Below the pieces are notes generated by a model that saw nothing but the letters and a program-made list of their open reading frames with translations, searched no databases and was not told where the DNA came from. Positions 44,035 to 53,062 of a DNA stretch of 64,000 nt are shown one piece after another. Each line of letters begins with the position of its first letter. Positions within the stretch are counted from its first letter, which is position 1. Source of the DNA: Bin80 sp964291275 (GTDB lineage: Bacteria > Bacteroidota > Rhodothermia > Rhodothermales > Bin80); contig OZ219799.1 of NCBI GenBank assembly GCA_964291275.2, forward strand, positions 620,001 to 684,000, written 5' to 3'. The position numbers and the translations under genes were made by a program.

Positions 44035-45552
44035 TTACTTCAATACTACGATTTGTCTTGCACGCCGCTTGCGCCAGCGCGCAACTCCAAAAATGACAAC
44101 AATCAGCAACGGCCCGAGCATGTTGGCATATTTGATGAAAGGCCGTGTGTCTTCAGATATATCCCGGAGTGTGCGTGGTTCGATAGATTTTGAACGAATG
44201 CTCAGGAGTGCATCATCCTGGGCGAGCCAGTCCACCAAGTTCAGTCCAAATTCAGCATTACCTCCCTGTGGGGGTATGAGTGACTCGTTCACGAAGTCGC
44301 CATCTCCGACAACGACCAGGCGCGTTGGCAGACCTGTCCGACCCGGCTCGTAAGCACTGGGAAAATTGCCGGTAAAGGCAGCGCCCAGCAGGTAAGGGCC
44401 ACCGGCCAATGTTGCGGTGGTCTGCGTTGGCTGCAACATAAAGAACCCTTGTTGTAGGCCACTTTGAGGGGACGAATATATGAGTGGTTCGCGTGTCACT
44501 CCACTTGGCAATACTGCGCTTGTATCTACAGAGCTCACAAAGTAAAACATGATCTCCTGCAGACGATTGACCATCTGGTTATCTGTATTGAAACGAGATG
44601 CAACCGGGAAGAGTGGGTACTGTATTTGCTGCGCTATATTAAAGAAGCCTTGGCGCTGCTGCACAGTGACGACGGAACTTTCCTCATCCATAATGAGGTT
44701 GGGTGTAAGCACAATGCCGTAATTGGCGAGGAGTGGCTCAATACCGGTATTCAGTTCGACAGCCTGTCCGGCCTGTAAGTTGGCGGCCACGCGATTGAGC
44801 AGAAATCCAACGCGCCCACCGTCCATGATGTAACTGTCCAACGCCCGCAGGTGAGATTCGGGGATCGTATCGGTTGGTGCAATTATGACCAGCACGTCGG
44901 GCCTGTTTTCCCCTTGCAGATCGGCTTCTGTTACTGGTTGCACATCGTAATTAGTTGCAAGGTTCTGTTGCAGTCGTGGCATATTCTGCATCAGATCAGG
45001 CTCTCCGTGGCCCGTCCAGAATCCAGCTATCGGTTTTTCCGTACGTGTCAGTCGCCGAATGGCGCTCGTTAGATCGTACTCAAGTTTCGAAAGATCCTGA
45101 ACCACCGGAATTGACTCACGGTTGTTTTCATACTCAATAGCCACACCCATATAGGCGTTTTTGAGTTGTACGTTATCACTTTCGATGACCTGAATCTGTA
45201 CAGGTGGAATACCTAGGCGGGCTGCTTCCCCACGGATATCGTCATCCTCTCCTGGATCAATGAATTCGTATTGTACATTCTGTCCGCCGTAAGCGCGGTA
45301 ATCATCCAGCTTATCTCTTAGAAATCGCCGATTCGATGCGAATTGAGCGGGCAGGTCTGCACTGAAGAAGGCTGTGATCGTGACCGGATCTTCCAGGTTT
45401 TCAACGATATCTCTGGACGCACGCGAGAGTGAATACACGCGGTCGTCCGTTAGATCCAGGCGTCCGAAGATATTCAGGCCGATCAGGTTTACCACTACCA
45501 GGATCGCAGCAGCAAGTAATAATGTAGTCTGTGAGGAAAAATCTCGTTTCAT
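44035..45552 (-). CDS. gldG: GldG family ABC transporter substrate-binding-like protein
   Basis: A 505-aa protein. A membrane segment near the N-terminus (L-L-L-A-A-A-I-L-V-V-V-N-L-I-G-L) precedes a large extracytoplasmic domain with R-L-D-L-T-D-D-R-V-Y-S-L-S, E-D-P-V-T-I-T-A-F-F-S and G-F-W-T-G-H-G-E-P, typical of GldG/ABC_transp_aux. A second membrane span is near residues 475-490. It forms an operon with gldF- and gldA-like genes. In Flavobacteria this transporter is needed for gliding; here it may be a general exporter. Confidence 0.85.
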   Translation of the reverse strand: MKRDFSSQTTLLLAAAILVVVNLIGLNIFGRLDLTDDRVYSLSRASRDIVENLEDPVTITAFFSADLPAQFASNRRFLRDKLDDYRAYGGQNVQYEFIDPGEDDDIRGEAARLGIPPVQIQVIESDNVQLKNAYMGVAIEYENNRESIPVVQDLSKLEYDLTSAIRRLTRTEKPIAGFWTGHGEPDLMQNMPRLQQNLATNYDVQPVTEADLQGENRPDVLVIIAPTDTIPESHLRALDSYIMDGGRVGFLLNRVAANLQAGQAVELNTGIEPLLANYGIVLTPNLIMDEESSVVTVQQRQGFFNIAQQIQYPLFPVASRFNTDNQMVNRLQEIMFYFVSSVDTSAVLPSGVTREPLIYSSPQSGLQQGFFMLQPTQTTATLAGGPYLLGAAFTGNFPSAYEPGRTGLPTRLVVVGDGDFVNESLIPPQGGNAEFGLNLVDWLAQDDALLSIRSKSIEPRTLRDISEDTRPFIKYANMLGPLLIVVIFGVARWRKRRARQIVVLK

Positions 45553-45574
45553 GACTCGGCAGTCGCAATCAATA

Positions 45575-46282
45575 CTATTCAGGCCGCTTGGCCAAGGTGT
45601 ATGTTGTCAGTAGGAAAGCAAATCCTGTTAGAGACAGGTAGTACAGAATATCCCGCGTATCAATGACACCACGCATAAGATTCTGGAAGTGATAATCTGC
45701 TCCCAGATATTGCATGATTACACCCAGTTGACCGGGCACAAAATCTGTGATTTTGTCGAGCAGAAACAGAACGAATATGATCGCAAAACCAAGGATGAAT
45801 GCAACTATCTGGTTGCGGGTCAAACTGCTGGCCCAAATGCCGATGGCACCGTAGGTGATGCCCAACAGGAAGAGCCCCAGATAGCCTCCAACTGTTCCAC
45901 CTAAATCCAAATCGCCAAGTATAGCCAGTGTGAGCGCGTATACGAAGGTTAGTGCGATAGCTAATAACAACAGGAGTGCCACAGAGAGAAGTTTACCCAG
46001 AATGACCTGCCAGTCACGTATGGGCAGGGTCAGTAGCAATTCCAATGTTCCTGCACGACGCTCTTCGGCAAATGACGCCATAGTCAGGGCCGGCATGAAG
46101 AAGAGGAATATGAAGGGGGCAATTGAAAAAACGGAGCGAAGTGAGGCCACGTTCTGCAAAAACAGGGCGTTGCCGAAAAACCATCCGGTAATGGCTAGGA
46201 ATACGCACAACACAACGTAAGCTGCCGGCCCGTCAAAATAGGCCCTTAATTCACGCTTCGTGAGAGTCCAGGTTTGGTTCAT
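45575..46282 (-). CDS. gldF: GldF-like ABC transporter permease
   Basis: A 235-aa permease with about six hydrophobic segments. It begins with a cytoplasmic N-terminus (W-T-L-T-K-R-E-L-R-A-Y-F) and has the F-A-E-E-R-R-A-G-T-L-E-L-L-L-T-L-P loop of ABC-2 type permeases. It lies between gldA- and gldG-like genes (46 and 22 bp gaps). It forms the membrane channel with the ATPase encoded upstream. Confidence 0.87.
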   Translation of the reverse strand: MNQTWTLTKRELRAYFDGPAAYVVLCVFLAITGWFFGNALFLQNVASLRSVFSIAPFIFLFFMPALTMASFAEERRAGTLELLLTLPIRDWQVILGKLLSVALLLLLAIALTFVYALTLAILGDLDLGGTVGGYLGLFLLGITYGAIGIWASSLTRNQIVAFILGFAIIFVLFLLDKITDFVPGQLGVIMQYLGADYHFQNLMRGVIDTRDILYYLSLTGFAFLLTTYTLAKRPE

Positions 46283-46328
46283 AATTGATAGTTAAAACGT
46301 CGTCCTTGGAAGTGGATACCTTAGGTGT

Positions 46329-47252
46329 TTACCTGCCGGTTAGTTGGCGGAAAACGTCTTCCAGGTTTTCATGTCTTCGGTGAAGGCCGGTGAGTGTCCA
46401 TCCATTGCTGACAGCTAACCGGAACAGATCGGCTCGAATATCACTCGAGGAGTTCAGATTGAAGTATGCTTCTCCATTGACATCTGTGCCGTGCTCCACA
46501 ACTTCGGCCATGTCCCAAGTGCCGAGAACCCCGGCAACGTCTTCCTCATTATCCATGAGGGTGATTGAAACATGCTCGCCAGCCGAGAGATTTGCTTGGA
46601 GTTCTTCGGGAGTCCCGTCGGCCACCAGTACACCGTTGTCAATGATGATAACACGGTCACAGGAAGCCTGCACTTCGGGTAAGATGTGTGTCGAAAGTAC
46701 GACTGTCCGCTTCTTCCCAATGGTTCGAATGAGTTCTCGAATTTCTACAATCTGATTGGGATCCAGACCACTTGTTGGCTCGTCCAGAATCAGGATCGGC
46801 GGGTTATGAATCATAGCCTGGGCGAGGCCAACACGTTGTCGAAAGCCTTTGGATAAAGCATCGACACGCTTTGAGAGGACTTCCTGCAGACCGCATGCGT
46901 TGGTCATTTCTGCGATACGTTCGGCACGATCATCTTTTTGAACGCCGCGCATTGCAGCAACGAACTCCAAATAATCGTACGTGACCATATCCGAGTAGAG
47001 CGGAGTATTCTCGGGCAGGTATCCAATCTGCTGACGCACTTCAATGGCGTTTTCGCGGATATCCATGCCATCAACAAAGACCGTTCCCTCATTGGGAGGC
47101 AGGTAACCAGTCATTACTTTCATGGTTGTGGATTTCCCAGCGCCGTTTGGGCCCAGAAAACCAACTACCTCTCCCTGGTTCACTTGAAAGGATATTGAGC
47201 GCACGGCCTGAACGGGGCCGTACGATTTGCTGAGATTTCTAACCTCAATCAT
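46329..47252 (-). CDS. gldA: GldA-like ABC transporter ATP-binding protein
   Basis: A 307-aa ABC ATPase. Walker A is G-P-N-G-A-G-K-S-T-T, the signature region reads A-L-S-K-G-F-R-Q-R-V-G, and Walker B is L-I-L-D-E-P-T-S-G-L-D-P. A C-terminal domain after residue 215, with G-E-H-V-S-I-T-L-M-D, matches the DUF4162-like region of such exporters. First gene of the gldA-gldF-gldG-DUF4340 series. Confidence 0.88.
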   Translation of the reverse strand: MIEVRNLSKSYGPVQAVRSISFQVNQGEVVGFLGPNGAGKSTTMKVMTGYLPPNEGTVFVDGMDIRENAIEVRQQIGYLPENTPLYSDMVTYDYLEFVAAMRGVQKDDRAERIAEMTNACGLQEVLSKRVDALSKGFRQRVGLAQAMIHNPPILILDEPTSGLDPNQIVEIRELIRTIGKKRTVVLSTHILPEVQASCDRVIIIDNGVLVADGTPEELQANLSAGEHVSITLMDNEEDVAGVLGTWDMAEVVEHGTDVNGEAYFNLNSSSDIRADLFRLAVSNGWTLTGLHRRHENLEDVFRQLTGR

Positions 47253-47434
47253 TGGTCAAGTCAGATCAAACGCTGCTTTTACGCTCTTCGGCGATTGCTG
47301 TGCCAAGAAAGCATGTGCGCACGAAAACGTTTGAAGGATCGCGTTTAGTACATAACTGAAACACTCTCCGGAAAAAGGGCAAACGGTCTGCAAAGATCAC
47401 GCTGGGGGAGCATAGGTCTACTGTTGAGCCGTTC

Positions 47435-47665
47435 TCAGCCGGTATGGCAGGGGAGTGAACAGAAGGCACACCCATTCGCCGAGCTGTATCCGAGACTTTT
47501 TGCTTTCCAAACCGCGCCGTGACACGTGACGTGATGCCCCAGGGGCACTTGGTTAGCAGGGTGGGGGTATTGCGGACTCCTGCAATACAAGCCTGAGGTT
47601 GGGATTATGTGAACTTTATGGTCCCCGTTGGATTGGGCATTATTGTTGACGATGTAGTAGGGCAT
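47435..47665 (-). CDS. small cysteine-rich conserved protein
   Basis: A 76-aa protein. It begins Y-Y-I-V-N-N-N-A-Q-S-N-G-D-H-K-V-H and ends S-A-N-G-C-A-F-C-S-L-P-C-H-T, with G-H-H-V-T-C-H-G-A-V between. This pattern matches a family of short, widely distributed, uncharacterised bacterial proteins. Five cysteines and several histidines suggest metal binding. It lies 9 bp downstream of the YjzC-like gene and is probably cotranscribed. The 182 bp between it and gldA (47253-47434) hold nothing recognised. Confidence 0.75.
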   Translation of the reverse strand: MPYYIVNNNAQSNGDHKVHIIPTSGLYCRSPQYPHPANQVPLGHHVTCHGAVWKAKSLGYSSANGCAFCSLPCHTG

Positions 47666-47674
47666 CTGTTGTCC

Positions 47675-47857
47675 TCAAGACTTGGGAGGGCCGATGCGTT
47701 CCCACTTGCGCCCCGGCTTCTGGGTCGGCGGTAAGGGCTTATCTCCCGGTTCAATGGTGACTTCGCGTGGGGCCGGAACTTCGCCCCCACGGGGTCCTCG
47801 TTCGATGTATTCACCGGGCATTGCCGGGATCTCGCCTGGTTTCTGGAGTGATGACAT
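47675..47857 (-). CDS. YjzC-like small protein
   Basis: A 60-aa protein. K-P-G-E-I-P-A-M-P-G-E-Y, then G-P-R-G-G-E-V-P-A-P-R-E-V-T-I-E-P-G-D, matches the YjzC family (K-P-G-x-x-A-P-x-x-G-x-Y, G-G-E-V-x-x-x-x-x-V-x-L-x-x-G-D), a short protein of unknown function first seen in Bacillus. No membrane segment or signal peptide. Together with the next small gene it forms a two-gene unit on the minus strand. Confidence 0.75.
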   Translation of the reverse strand: MSSLQKPGEIPAMPGEYIERGPRGGEVPAPREVTIEPGDKPLPPTQKPGRKWERIGPPKS

Positions 47858-48221
47858 TGATTTGGATTAATTTGAAATAACCGGCCAACTCAATTCGGTA
47901 GCGGGCGTTTCTGGTCGACGGCGAATTGACGCGAAGTTTTGAGGGACCGATAGGAGCAACCCGGAAGGGCTATCGGGCCGTGCGTGCTTTCCAGGCAGTT
48001 CCTTCAGTGGCGGATGTTAGGCGGTGGGGATGGCGTGAGTAGTGGATTCGGTGATCTTGGAGTTGCCAGCAGAAATAGCCGCTGGATATATAATTTTGGT
48101 GTGTCCGGTCTCCAGAGCTGATCTACCCATTTCAGCCGCGAAGCGTGGTTTTGTTATATATCGGACAATTGGCGGTCGCACTGCGGAACCTGCAACGCCC
48201 TGAATTCGTCCAAACTGCATT
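47858..48221. other. 364-bp intergenic stretch with a structured inverted repeat
   Basis: Upstream of the YjzC-like gene and of the divergent small membrane protein. It contains a nested hairpin at 47947-47976 (separate entry). No other gene was recognised; a 99-codon minus-strand ORF here is antisense and unconvincing. Confidence 0.4.
47947..47976. promoter_or_regulatory. nested inverted repeat upstream of the YjzC-like gene
   Basis: CCGATAG at 47947-47953 pairs with CTATCGG at 47970-47976 (7 bp). Inside lies a CCC-GGAA-GGG mini-stem. It could be a terminator of something lost, or a 5' leader structure of the minus-strand small genes. Role not known. Confidence 0.3.
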
Positions 48222-48473
48222 ATGGCACAAGACAAGGACCACCAAGGTCCACTCACACGAGCTTCGAAGCTGCTTCGCAAGAAGGAACTCACGGCGGACG
48301 AAGCAAACGAACTCACGGAAATTATCAGTGAAATGGCGTCATCAAATATAATTGCTCAATTCGAGGCCAAGCTGGATGCCCAAACATCAAAGATCAATGT
48401 GCTGATCTGGGTGATCGGATTTGCGACGGTAATCCTGTCGGCGGTGATTACCCTGAACAGCATTTTCAGTTAA
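48222..48473 (+). CDS. small membrane protein with coiled-coil and C-terminal anchor
   Basis: An 83-aa protein. A charged helical N-terminal part (K-K-E-L-T-A-D-E-A-N-E-L-T-E-I-I-S-E-M) and heptad-like F-E-A-K-L-D-A-Q-T-S-K-I-N lead to one C-terminal transmembrane segment (I-W-V-I-G-F-A-T-V-I-L-S-A-V-I-T-L). It resembles short coiled-coil tail-anchored proteins often found in mobile or phage-related regions, but I cannot name a family. Isolated gene. Confidence 0.6.
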   Translation: MAQDKDHQGPLTRASKLLRKKELTADEANELTEIISEMASSNIIAQFEAKLDAQTSKINVLIWVIGFATVILSAVITLNSIFS

Positions 48474-48778
48474 TTCCCTGTAGTCCCTGGGATCCTCGGA
48501 TCCCGAATCATCATCAGATCGCGTCAGAAAGCAGCTGGGTAGGTCAGATCACGGCGGAATAGGCCGCGAGAAGGAGAAAAACAGACCGCAATACCACCTT
48601 GAATCAACACGGACAGATCCGGTAAATCTCCGACATCCATAGCCCCGAAAAAATGCTCAAAGTGGGATTAGGAGAGTTCTGTATTTTCTATATCGCTACG
48701 CGTGACAAACTTGGGTAAAGTTCAGTTTCGAGTCACAATGACGATGGCTCGACCACAGTAAGCTTCGCTACGTTTTGA
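48474..48778. other. 305-bp intergenic stretch
   Basis: Holds a perfect hairpin after the small membrane protein gene; otherwise nothing recognised. It separates convergently arranged genes. Confidence 0.4.
48489..48504 (+). terminator. perfect hairpin downstream of the small membrane protein gene
   Basis: GGGATCCTCGGATCCC: a 7-bp perfect stem with a 2-nt loop, 15 bp after the stop codon. No T run follows, so termination is only suggested by position. Confidence 0.3.
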
Positions 48779-50038
48779 CTAGTTGCTCAGGTTATCGACC
48801 AATGCCTGACCGAATTGGCTGCAGCTTAGCAGGGTTGCTCCCTCCATAAGACGGTGGAAATCATAAGTAACCCGCTTCTGGCCAATCGTCTTTTCGACCG
48901 CATTAATGATAGCGTCGGCGGCTTCTTTCCATCCCAGGTGCCGCAGCATCATTTCTCCAGAAAGCAGTACAGAGCTCGGGTTGACTTTATCCAAACCTGC
49001 GTACTTGGGGGCGGTGCCGTGCGTTGCTTCAAACAGGGCTAGGCCCGTATCGTAGTTGATATTGGCTCCAGGAGCAATTCCGATGCCCCCAACCTGGGCT
49101 GCCAGCGCATCGGAGATATAGTCTCCGTTGAGGTTCATGGTGGCAATCACGCTGTACTCTCTGGGGCGGGTCAGGATCTGCTGCAGGAAAGCATCTGCGA
49201 TCACATCTTTGATGATTATCTCGTGTCCGCTGTGATTAAGTACATGCCAGGGACCACCATCCAAAGGTTTTGCACCGAACTGGTCTGCGGCAATGCTATA
49301 TCCCCAATCGCGAAAGGCACCCTCGGTGTATTTCATGATATTGCCTTTATGCACCAGAGTTACACTGGGCTTGCGCTCAGCAATCGCGTACTGGATAGCA
49401 GCGCGAACAATGCGTTCAGTGCCTTCTTCCGAAACAGGTTTTATTCCGATCCCGCTGCTTTCTGGAAAACGGATTTTGGAGAAACGTTCAGGGAAGGCCG
49501 CTCTGAACAGTTCCAGGAATCGTTGATTGCCGTCGGTTCCTTGCTCAAACTCAATACCTGCATAAATATCTTCGGCGTTCTCGCGGAAGATGATCATGTC
49601 AACATACTCAGGGTTCCGCACGGGGGAGGGAACGCCGGAGAAGTAGCGTGTTGGGCGAACGCAGGCATAGAGGTCAAGTTTTTGCCGTAGGGCGACATTC
49701 AGGCTGCGAATTCCCCCACCAACCGGTGTCGTTAACGGGCCTTTGATAGCAATCCGGTAGTCTCGAATGGCCTGCAGCGTATCCTCGGGGAGCCATTCGT
49801 TGAACTTGTTGTGGGCTTTGTCTCCGGCGTAGATTTCAAACCAGTGGATTTTACGTTGACCGCCGTACGCATGTGAGACAGCACGGTCAAGCACGTAGCG
49901 GGCAGCAGACCAGATGTCAGGCCCAATCCCGTCTCCTTCAATAAACGGAATGATGGGCTCATTGGGAACTTGCAGTGTACCTCCAGAAAATTGGATGGGG
50001 TTGCCCGATTCGGGCAGAGAGAGATGTGTGTAGGGCAT
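48779..50038 (-). CDS. icd: NADP-dependent isocitrate dehydrogenase
   Basis: A 419-aa homodimeric-type isocitrate dehydrogenase close in length to E. coli Icd. Features: F-I-E-G-D-G-I-G-P-D-I near residue 33, the substrate loop G-I-R-S-L-N-V-A-L-R-Q near 110 (Ser, Asn, Arg, Arg), V-H-K-G-N-I-M-K-Y-T with the catalytic Lys, the metal-binding N-G-D-Y-I-S-D, and H-G-T-A-P-K-Y in the cofactor site. It oxidises isocitrate to 2-oxoglutarate in the TCA cycle. Single gene with gaps on both sides. Confidence 0.95.
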   Translation of the reverse strand: MPYTHLSLPESGNPIQFSGGTLQVPNEPIIPFIEGDGIGPDIWSAARYVLDRAVSHAYGGQRKIHWFEIYAGDKAHNKFNEWLPEDTLQAIRDYRIAIKGPLTTPVGGGIRSLNVALRQKLDLYACVRPTRYFSGVPSPVRNPEYVDMIIFRENAEDIYAGIEFEQGTDGNQRFLELFRAAFPERFSKIRFPESSGIGIKPVSEEGTERIVRAAIQYAIAERKPSVTLVHKGNIMKYTEGAFRDWGYSIAADQFGAKPLDGGPWHVLNHSGHEIIIKDVIADAFLQQILTRPREYSVIATMNLNGDYISDALAAQVGGIGIAPGANINYDTGLALFEATHGTAPKYAGLDKVNPSSVLLSGEMMLRHLGWKEAADAIINAVEKTIGQKRVTYDFHRLMEGATLLSCSQFGQALVDNLSN

Positions 50039-50101
50039 CAGTTGAAGAAATTGTCAGGTGGTGCTAAAATTATTATGCGAATAAATCCCATCGGACCTAC
50101 G

Positions 50102-50827
50102 TCAGAGTTTTCCGAAGAGAGAACGAAAACGCAACTCCCAAACCTTGAGAGCGGCTTCACGAACGATGTCCGGGCTCATCTTGCTTTGGCCTTCTGTGCG
50201 TTCGGTAAAGACAATAGGAATTTCGGAAAGGCGGAAGCCTTTCTTCCATGCACGGTATTTCATTTCTACCTGAAAGGAATACCCGTTGCTGCGGACTGCT
50301 TGTAGGTTTACGGACTCTAGAACACGACGATGGTAGGCCACAAAGCCAGCGGTAACATCACAGACCGGAAGGCGTGTTACGATTCGCGTGTACCATCCGG
50401 CGCCATAACTGAGTATGAGTCGAGTAAGCGGCCAATCTACAACACGAACACCGTGAACATACCTGGATCCAATGGCAAGATCACACTGATCAGCCGTAAT
50501 GGCTTCAATCAGTCGTGGCAGGTCATCCGGGTTATGCGAGAGATCAGCATCCATTTCACAAATGATTTGGTACTCGTCCTTAAGTGCGTGTGCGAATCCG
50601 GTTAAGTAGGCTGTTCCCAAGCCTAATTTCCCCGAACGCTCCAACAGATCAATGCGCCCAGGGTATTTCAGTTGAGTTTGACGAACGATGTTTGCTGTAC
50701 CATCCGGCGATCCATCATCCACGACCAGGGCATTCAGGTTGGAAGGTTGTTCCATCACACGTCTCAGTGCCAGCGCCACATTTTTAGCTTCGTTGTACGT
50801 TGGGATAATGACGAGAACCTCAGACAT
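50102..50827 (-). CDS. polyprenol monophosphomannose synthase (DPM1-like GT2)
   Basis: A 241-aa family 2 glycosyltransferase. The N-terminal V-I-I-P-T-Y-N-E-A-K-N, V-V-D-D-G-S-P-D-G-T and E-M-D-A-D-L-S-H-N-P metal/nucleotide-sugar motifs, plus I-G-S-R-Y-V-H-G and F-Q-V-E-M-K-Y-R, are those of dolichol-phosphate mannose synthases. The membrane GtrA-like C-terminus found in some relatives is absent, so this is the short soluble form. It transfers mannose from GDP-mannose to a polyprenyl phosphate at the membrane. Divergent from the pdh operon (116-bp gap). Confidence 0.9.
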   Translation of the reverse strand: MSEVLVIIPTYNEAKNVALALRRVMEQPSNLNALVVDDGSPDGTANIVRQTQLKYPGRIDLLERSGKLGLGTAYLTGFAHALKDEYQIICEMDADLSHNPDDLPRLIEAITADQCDLAIGSRYVHGVRVVDWPLTRLILSYGAGWYTRIVTRLPVCDVTAGFVAYHRRVLESVNLQAVRSNGYSFQVEMKYRAWKKGFRLSEIPIVFTERTEGQSKMSPDIVREAALKVWELRFRSLFGKL

Positions 50828-50943
50828 GAGTTTCAGGAAAGAACCTGTGGCTGTTCAGGTGTATGGATCCCAAGCGCTTTAGAAGGGTAAACCCGGGCTG
50901 TACTTGTATCGCGAGCACATGATATTCCAAACATCCCGGTAGT

Positions 50944-52047
50944 ATGTCTTTGAAGGCAAAAGAAGTGGCAACGCAAAACGGCCAGCCGGAAGCATCTTAC
51001 GACGTGATTGAGACTAAGCTCACCTTCCGACAATATCCAGGAGATCGTTTTTCCCATGAGAGTTTGGGGTTGAGTGTGGAAGATGTCGCTGATATTTACC
51101 GAAATATGCTGTTGCAGCGGCGTTTCGAGGAGCGTTCTGCTCAGATGTACGGCAGGCAAAAGATCGGCGGTTTTCTACACTTGTATATCGGCCAAGAGGC
51201 CATTTCAACAGGGTCTGTCTATGCGCTCAAGCCCGGATTAGATTCAGCGATTACGGCATATCGTGACCACGGCCTCGCATTGGCACTCGGGATGACCTCC
51301 AACGAATGCATGGCCGAACTGTTTGGACGGGTGGATGGTTGCTCCAAAGGCAAAGGAGGATCGATGCATTTTTTCAGCAAGGAAAAGGGTATGTTCGGGG
51401 GACACGGTATCGTTGGTGCTCATATTCCTGTGGCTACAGGCATTGCTTTTGCGCATATGTACAAGAACGATGGGGGAGTATGTATATGCTACTTAGGCGA
51501 TGGTGCGGTGTGGCAAGGTTCTTTTCACGAAGCAGTGAATCTGGCTTCTCTGTACAAGTTGCCGATTGTCTATGTGATTGAGAACAACCAGTATGCAATG
51601 GGTACTGCGGTTGATAGGGCCACTGCCGAGACAGATCTTTTCAAGCAGTGTGTCTCTTATGCAATGCCGGGCTCATTGGTAGACGGGATGGATGTATTCA
51701 GTGTTTGTCAGGCCATGCGTGATCATGTGGACATGGCTCGCGAGGGGCAGCCATCGCTTGTGGAAATCCGGACCTACCGCTACAGGGGGCACTCCATGAG
51801 TGATCCCGGTAAGTATCGGACTAAGGAAGAGTTGGAGGCCAAGAAAAACGAAGATCCAATCCTTCGCTTGAAAAGTTACCTCATACAGGAAAACCTGATC
51901 AGTAACGAAGATCTAGATGTTCTAGATATGGAGGTGAAGGCCGAGGTGGCCGCATCCGTTACCTTTGCGGATGAAAGCCCGTTCCCGCCACCGGAGGCCA
52001 TATATGATCATGTCTACACGCAAGAAGACTATCCCTTTCTGACTTGA
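50944..52047 (+). CDS. pdhA: pyruvate dehydrogenase E1 component, alpha subunit
   Basis: A 367-aa TPP enzyme subunit. The thiamine diphosphate site G-D-G-A-V-W-Q-G-S-F-H-E-A is followed by the N-N of V-I-E-N-N-Q-Y-A-M-G-T. G-G-S-M-H-F-F and the Y-R-Y-R-G-H-S-M-S-D-P phosphorylation-loop equivalent are present. A roughly 45-residue N-terminal extension precedes the conserved L-L-Q-R-R-F-E-E-R. First gene of the pdhA-pdhB-pdhC operon (gaps 8 and 11 bp). With E1beta it decarboxylates pyruvate and reductively acetylates E2. Confidence 0.95.
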   Translation: MSLKAKEVATQNGQPEASYDVIETKLTFRQYPGDRFSHESLGLSVEDVADIYRNMLLQRRFEERSAQMYGRQKIGGFLHLYIGQEAISTGSVYALKPGLDSAITAYRDHGLALALGMTSNECMAELFGRVDGCSKGKGGSMHFFSKEKGMFGGHGIVGAHIPVATGIAFAHMYKNDGGVCICYLGDGAVWQGSFHEAVNLASLYKLPIVYVIENNQYAMGTAVDRATAETDLFKQCVSYAMPGSLVDGMDVFSVCQAMRDHVDMAREGQPSLVEIRTYRYRGHSMSDPGKYRTKEELEAKKNEDPILRLKSYLIQENLISNEDLDVLDMEVKAEVAASVTFADESPFPPPEAIYDHVYTQEDYPFLT

Positions 52048-52055
52048 TTTGAGTT

Positions 52056-53039
52056 ATGGCAGAATTGCAAATTCGGGAGGCCATCCGTGCTGCGATGGTT
52101 GAAGAGATGGACCGCGACGAGGATATATTCCTCATGGGTGAGGAGGTGGCTGAGTATAACGGCGCCTACAAGGTCAGTGAAGGCATGCGTGACCGGTTTG
52201 GCGACCGACGCGTGCTTGATACGCCGATCAGCGAGAACGGCTTTGCAGGGTTGGGGCTTGGGGCGGCGATGAATGGGCTCCGGCCTATTATTGAGTTCAT
52301 GACCTGGAACTTCGCATTCGTGGCCATCGATCAGATTATAAACAATGCGGCCAAGATCCGCTACATGTCAGGAGGACAGTTTTCGTTTCCAATTGTGTTC
52401 CGGGGACCGAATGGTGCGGCTGGACAGCTAGCGGCGACACACAATACTTCGGTTGAAGCGCTCTATAGCTGCTTTCCAGGGCTGAAGGTGATCTCGGTGT
52501 CGAATCCCGACGATGCCAAGGGGCTTCTCAAATCAGCAATCCGGGACAATGATCCAGTGGTTTTTCTGGAAAGCGAGTTTATGTATGGCATGCGCGGCAA
52601 AGTTTCAGAAGCGGAAGACTATACCATCCCGATTGGTAAGGCACGGATCGCGCGTGAAGGTGACGCGGTAACCATTATAGGCTATAACAAGAGCTATTGG
52701 CGTGCACTGGAGGCCGCCGAAAGGCTCGAAGCAGACGGTTATGCTGCGGAAGTTATCGATCCGCGTACGATTCGCCCGTTTGACTGGGATACTGTGATCG
52801 CTTCCGTAAAGAAAACCAACCGGTGCGTAGTGGTGGATGAGAGTAATCCATTTGCAAGCGTCTCCTCGGAGATCGCTTTCCAGATTCAGTCACAGGCCTT
52901 TGATTACCTTGATGCACCGGTTCACCGAATCACCGCCAGAGATACGCCGGCCCCGTATGCTAAAAATCTGATGGAGTACTATCTGCCGAGTACGGAGGAT
53001 GTATACCGAGCCTGCCGTGCAGTGATGTATCTTGATTGA
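52056..53039 (+). CDS. pdhB: pyruvate dehydrogenase E1 component, beta subunit
   Basis: A 327-aa subunit of normal length. Conserved G-E-E-V-A-E-Y-N-G-A-Y-K-V, D-T-P-I-S-E-N-G-F-A-G-L-G-L-G, F-R-G-P-N-G-A-A and V-V-D-E-S-N-P-F segments match PdhB. It follows pdhA by 8 bp. It forms the alpha2beta2 E1 and contributes to the TPP site. Confidence 0.95.
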   Translation: MAELQIREAIRAAMVEEMDRDEDIFLMGEEVAEYNGAYKVSEGMRDRFGDRRVLDTPISENGFAGLGLGAAMNGLRPIIEFMTWNFAFVAIDQIINNAAKIRYMSGGQFSFPIVFRGPNGAAGQLAATHNTSVEALYSCFPGLKVISVSNPDDAKGLLKSAIRDNDPVVFLESEFMYGMRGKVSEAEDYTIPIGKARIAREGDAVTIIGYNKSYWRALEAAERLEADGYAAEVIDPRTIRPFDWDTVIASVKKTNRCVVVDESNPFASVSSEIAFQIQSQAFDYLDAPVHRITARDTPAPYAKNLMEYYLPSTEDVYRACRAVMYLD

Positions 53040-53062
53040 CCGTATTCTAAGTGGTACTGACC

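Noticed and set aside
49223..49690. 155-codon plus-strand ORF
   Set aside because: Shadow of the isocitrate dehydrogenase gene on the other strand.
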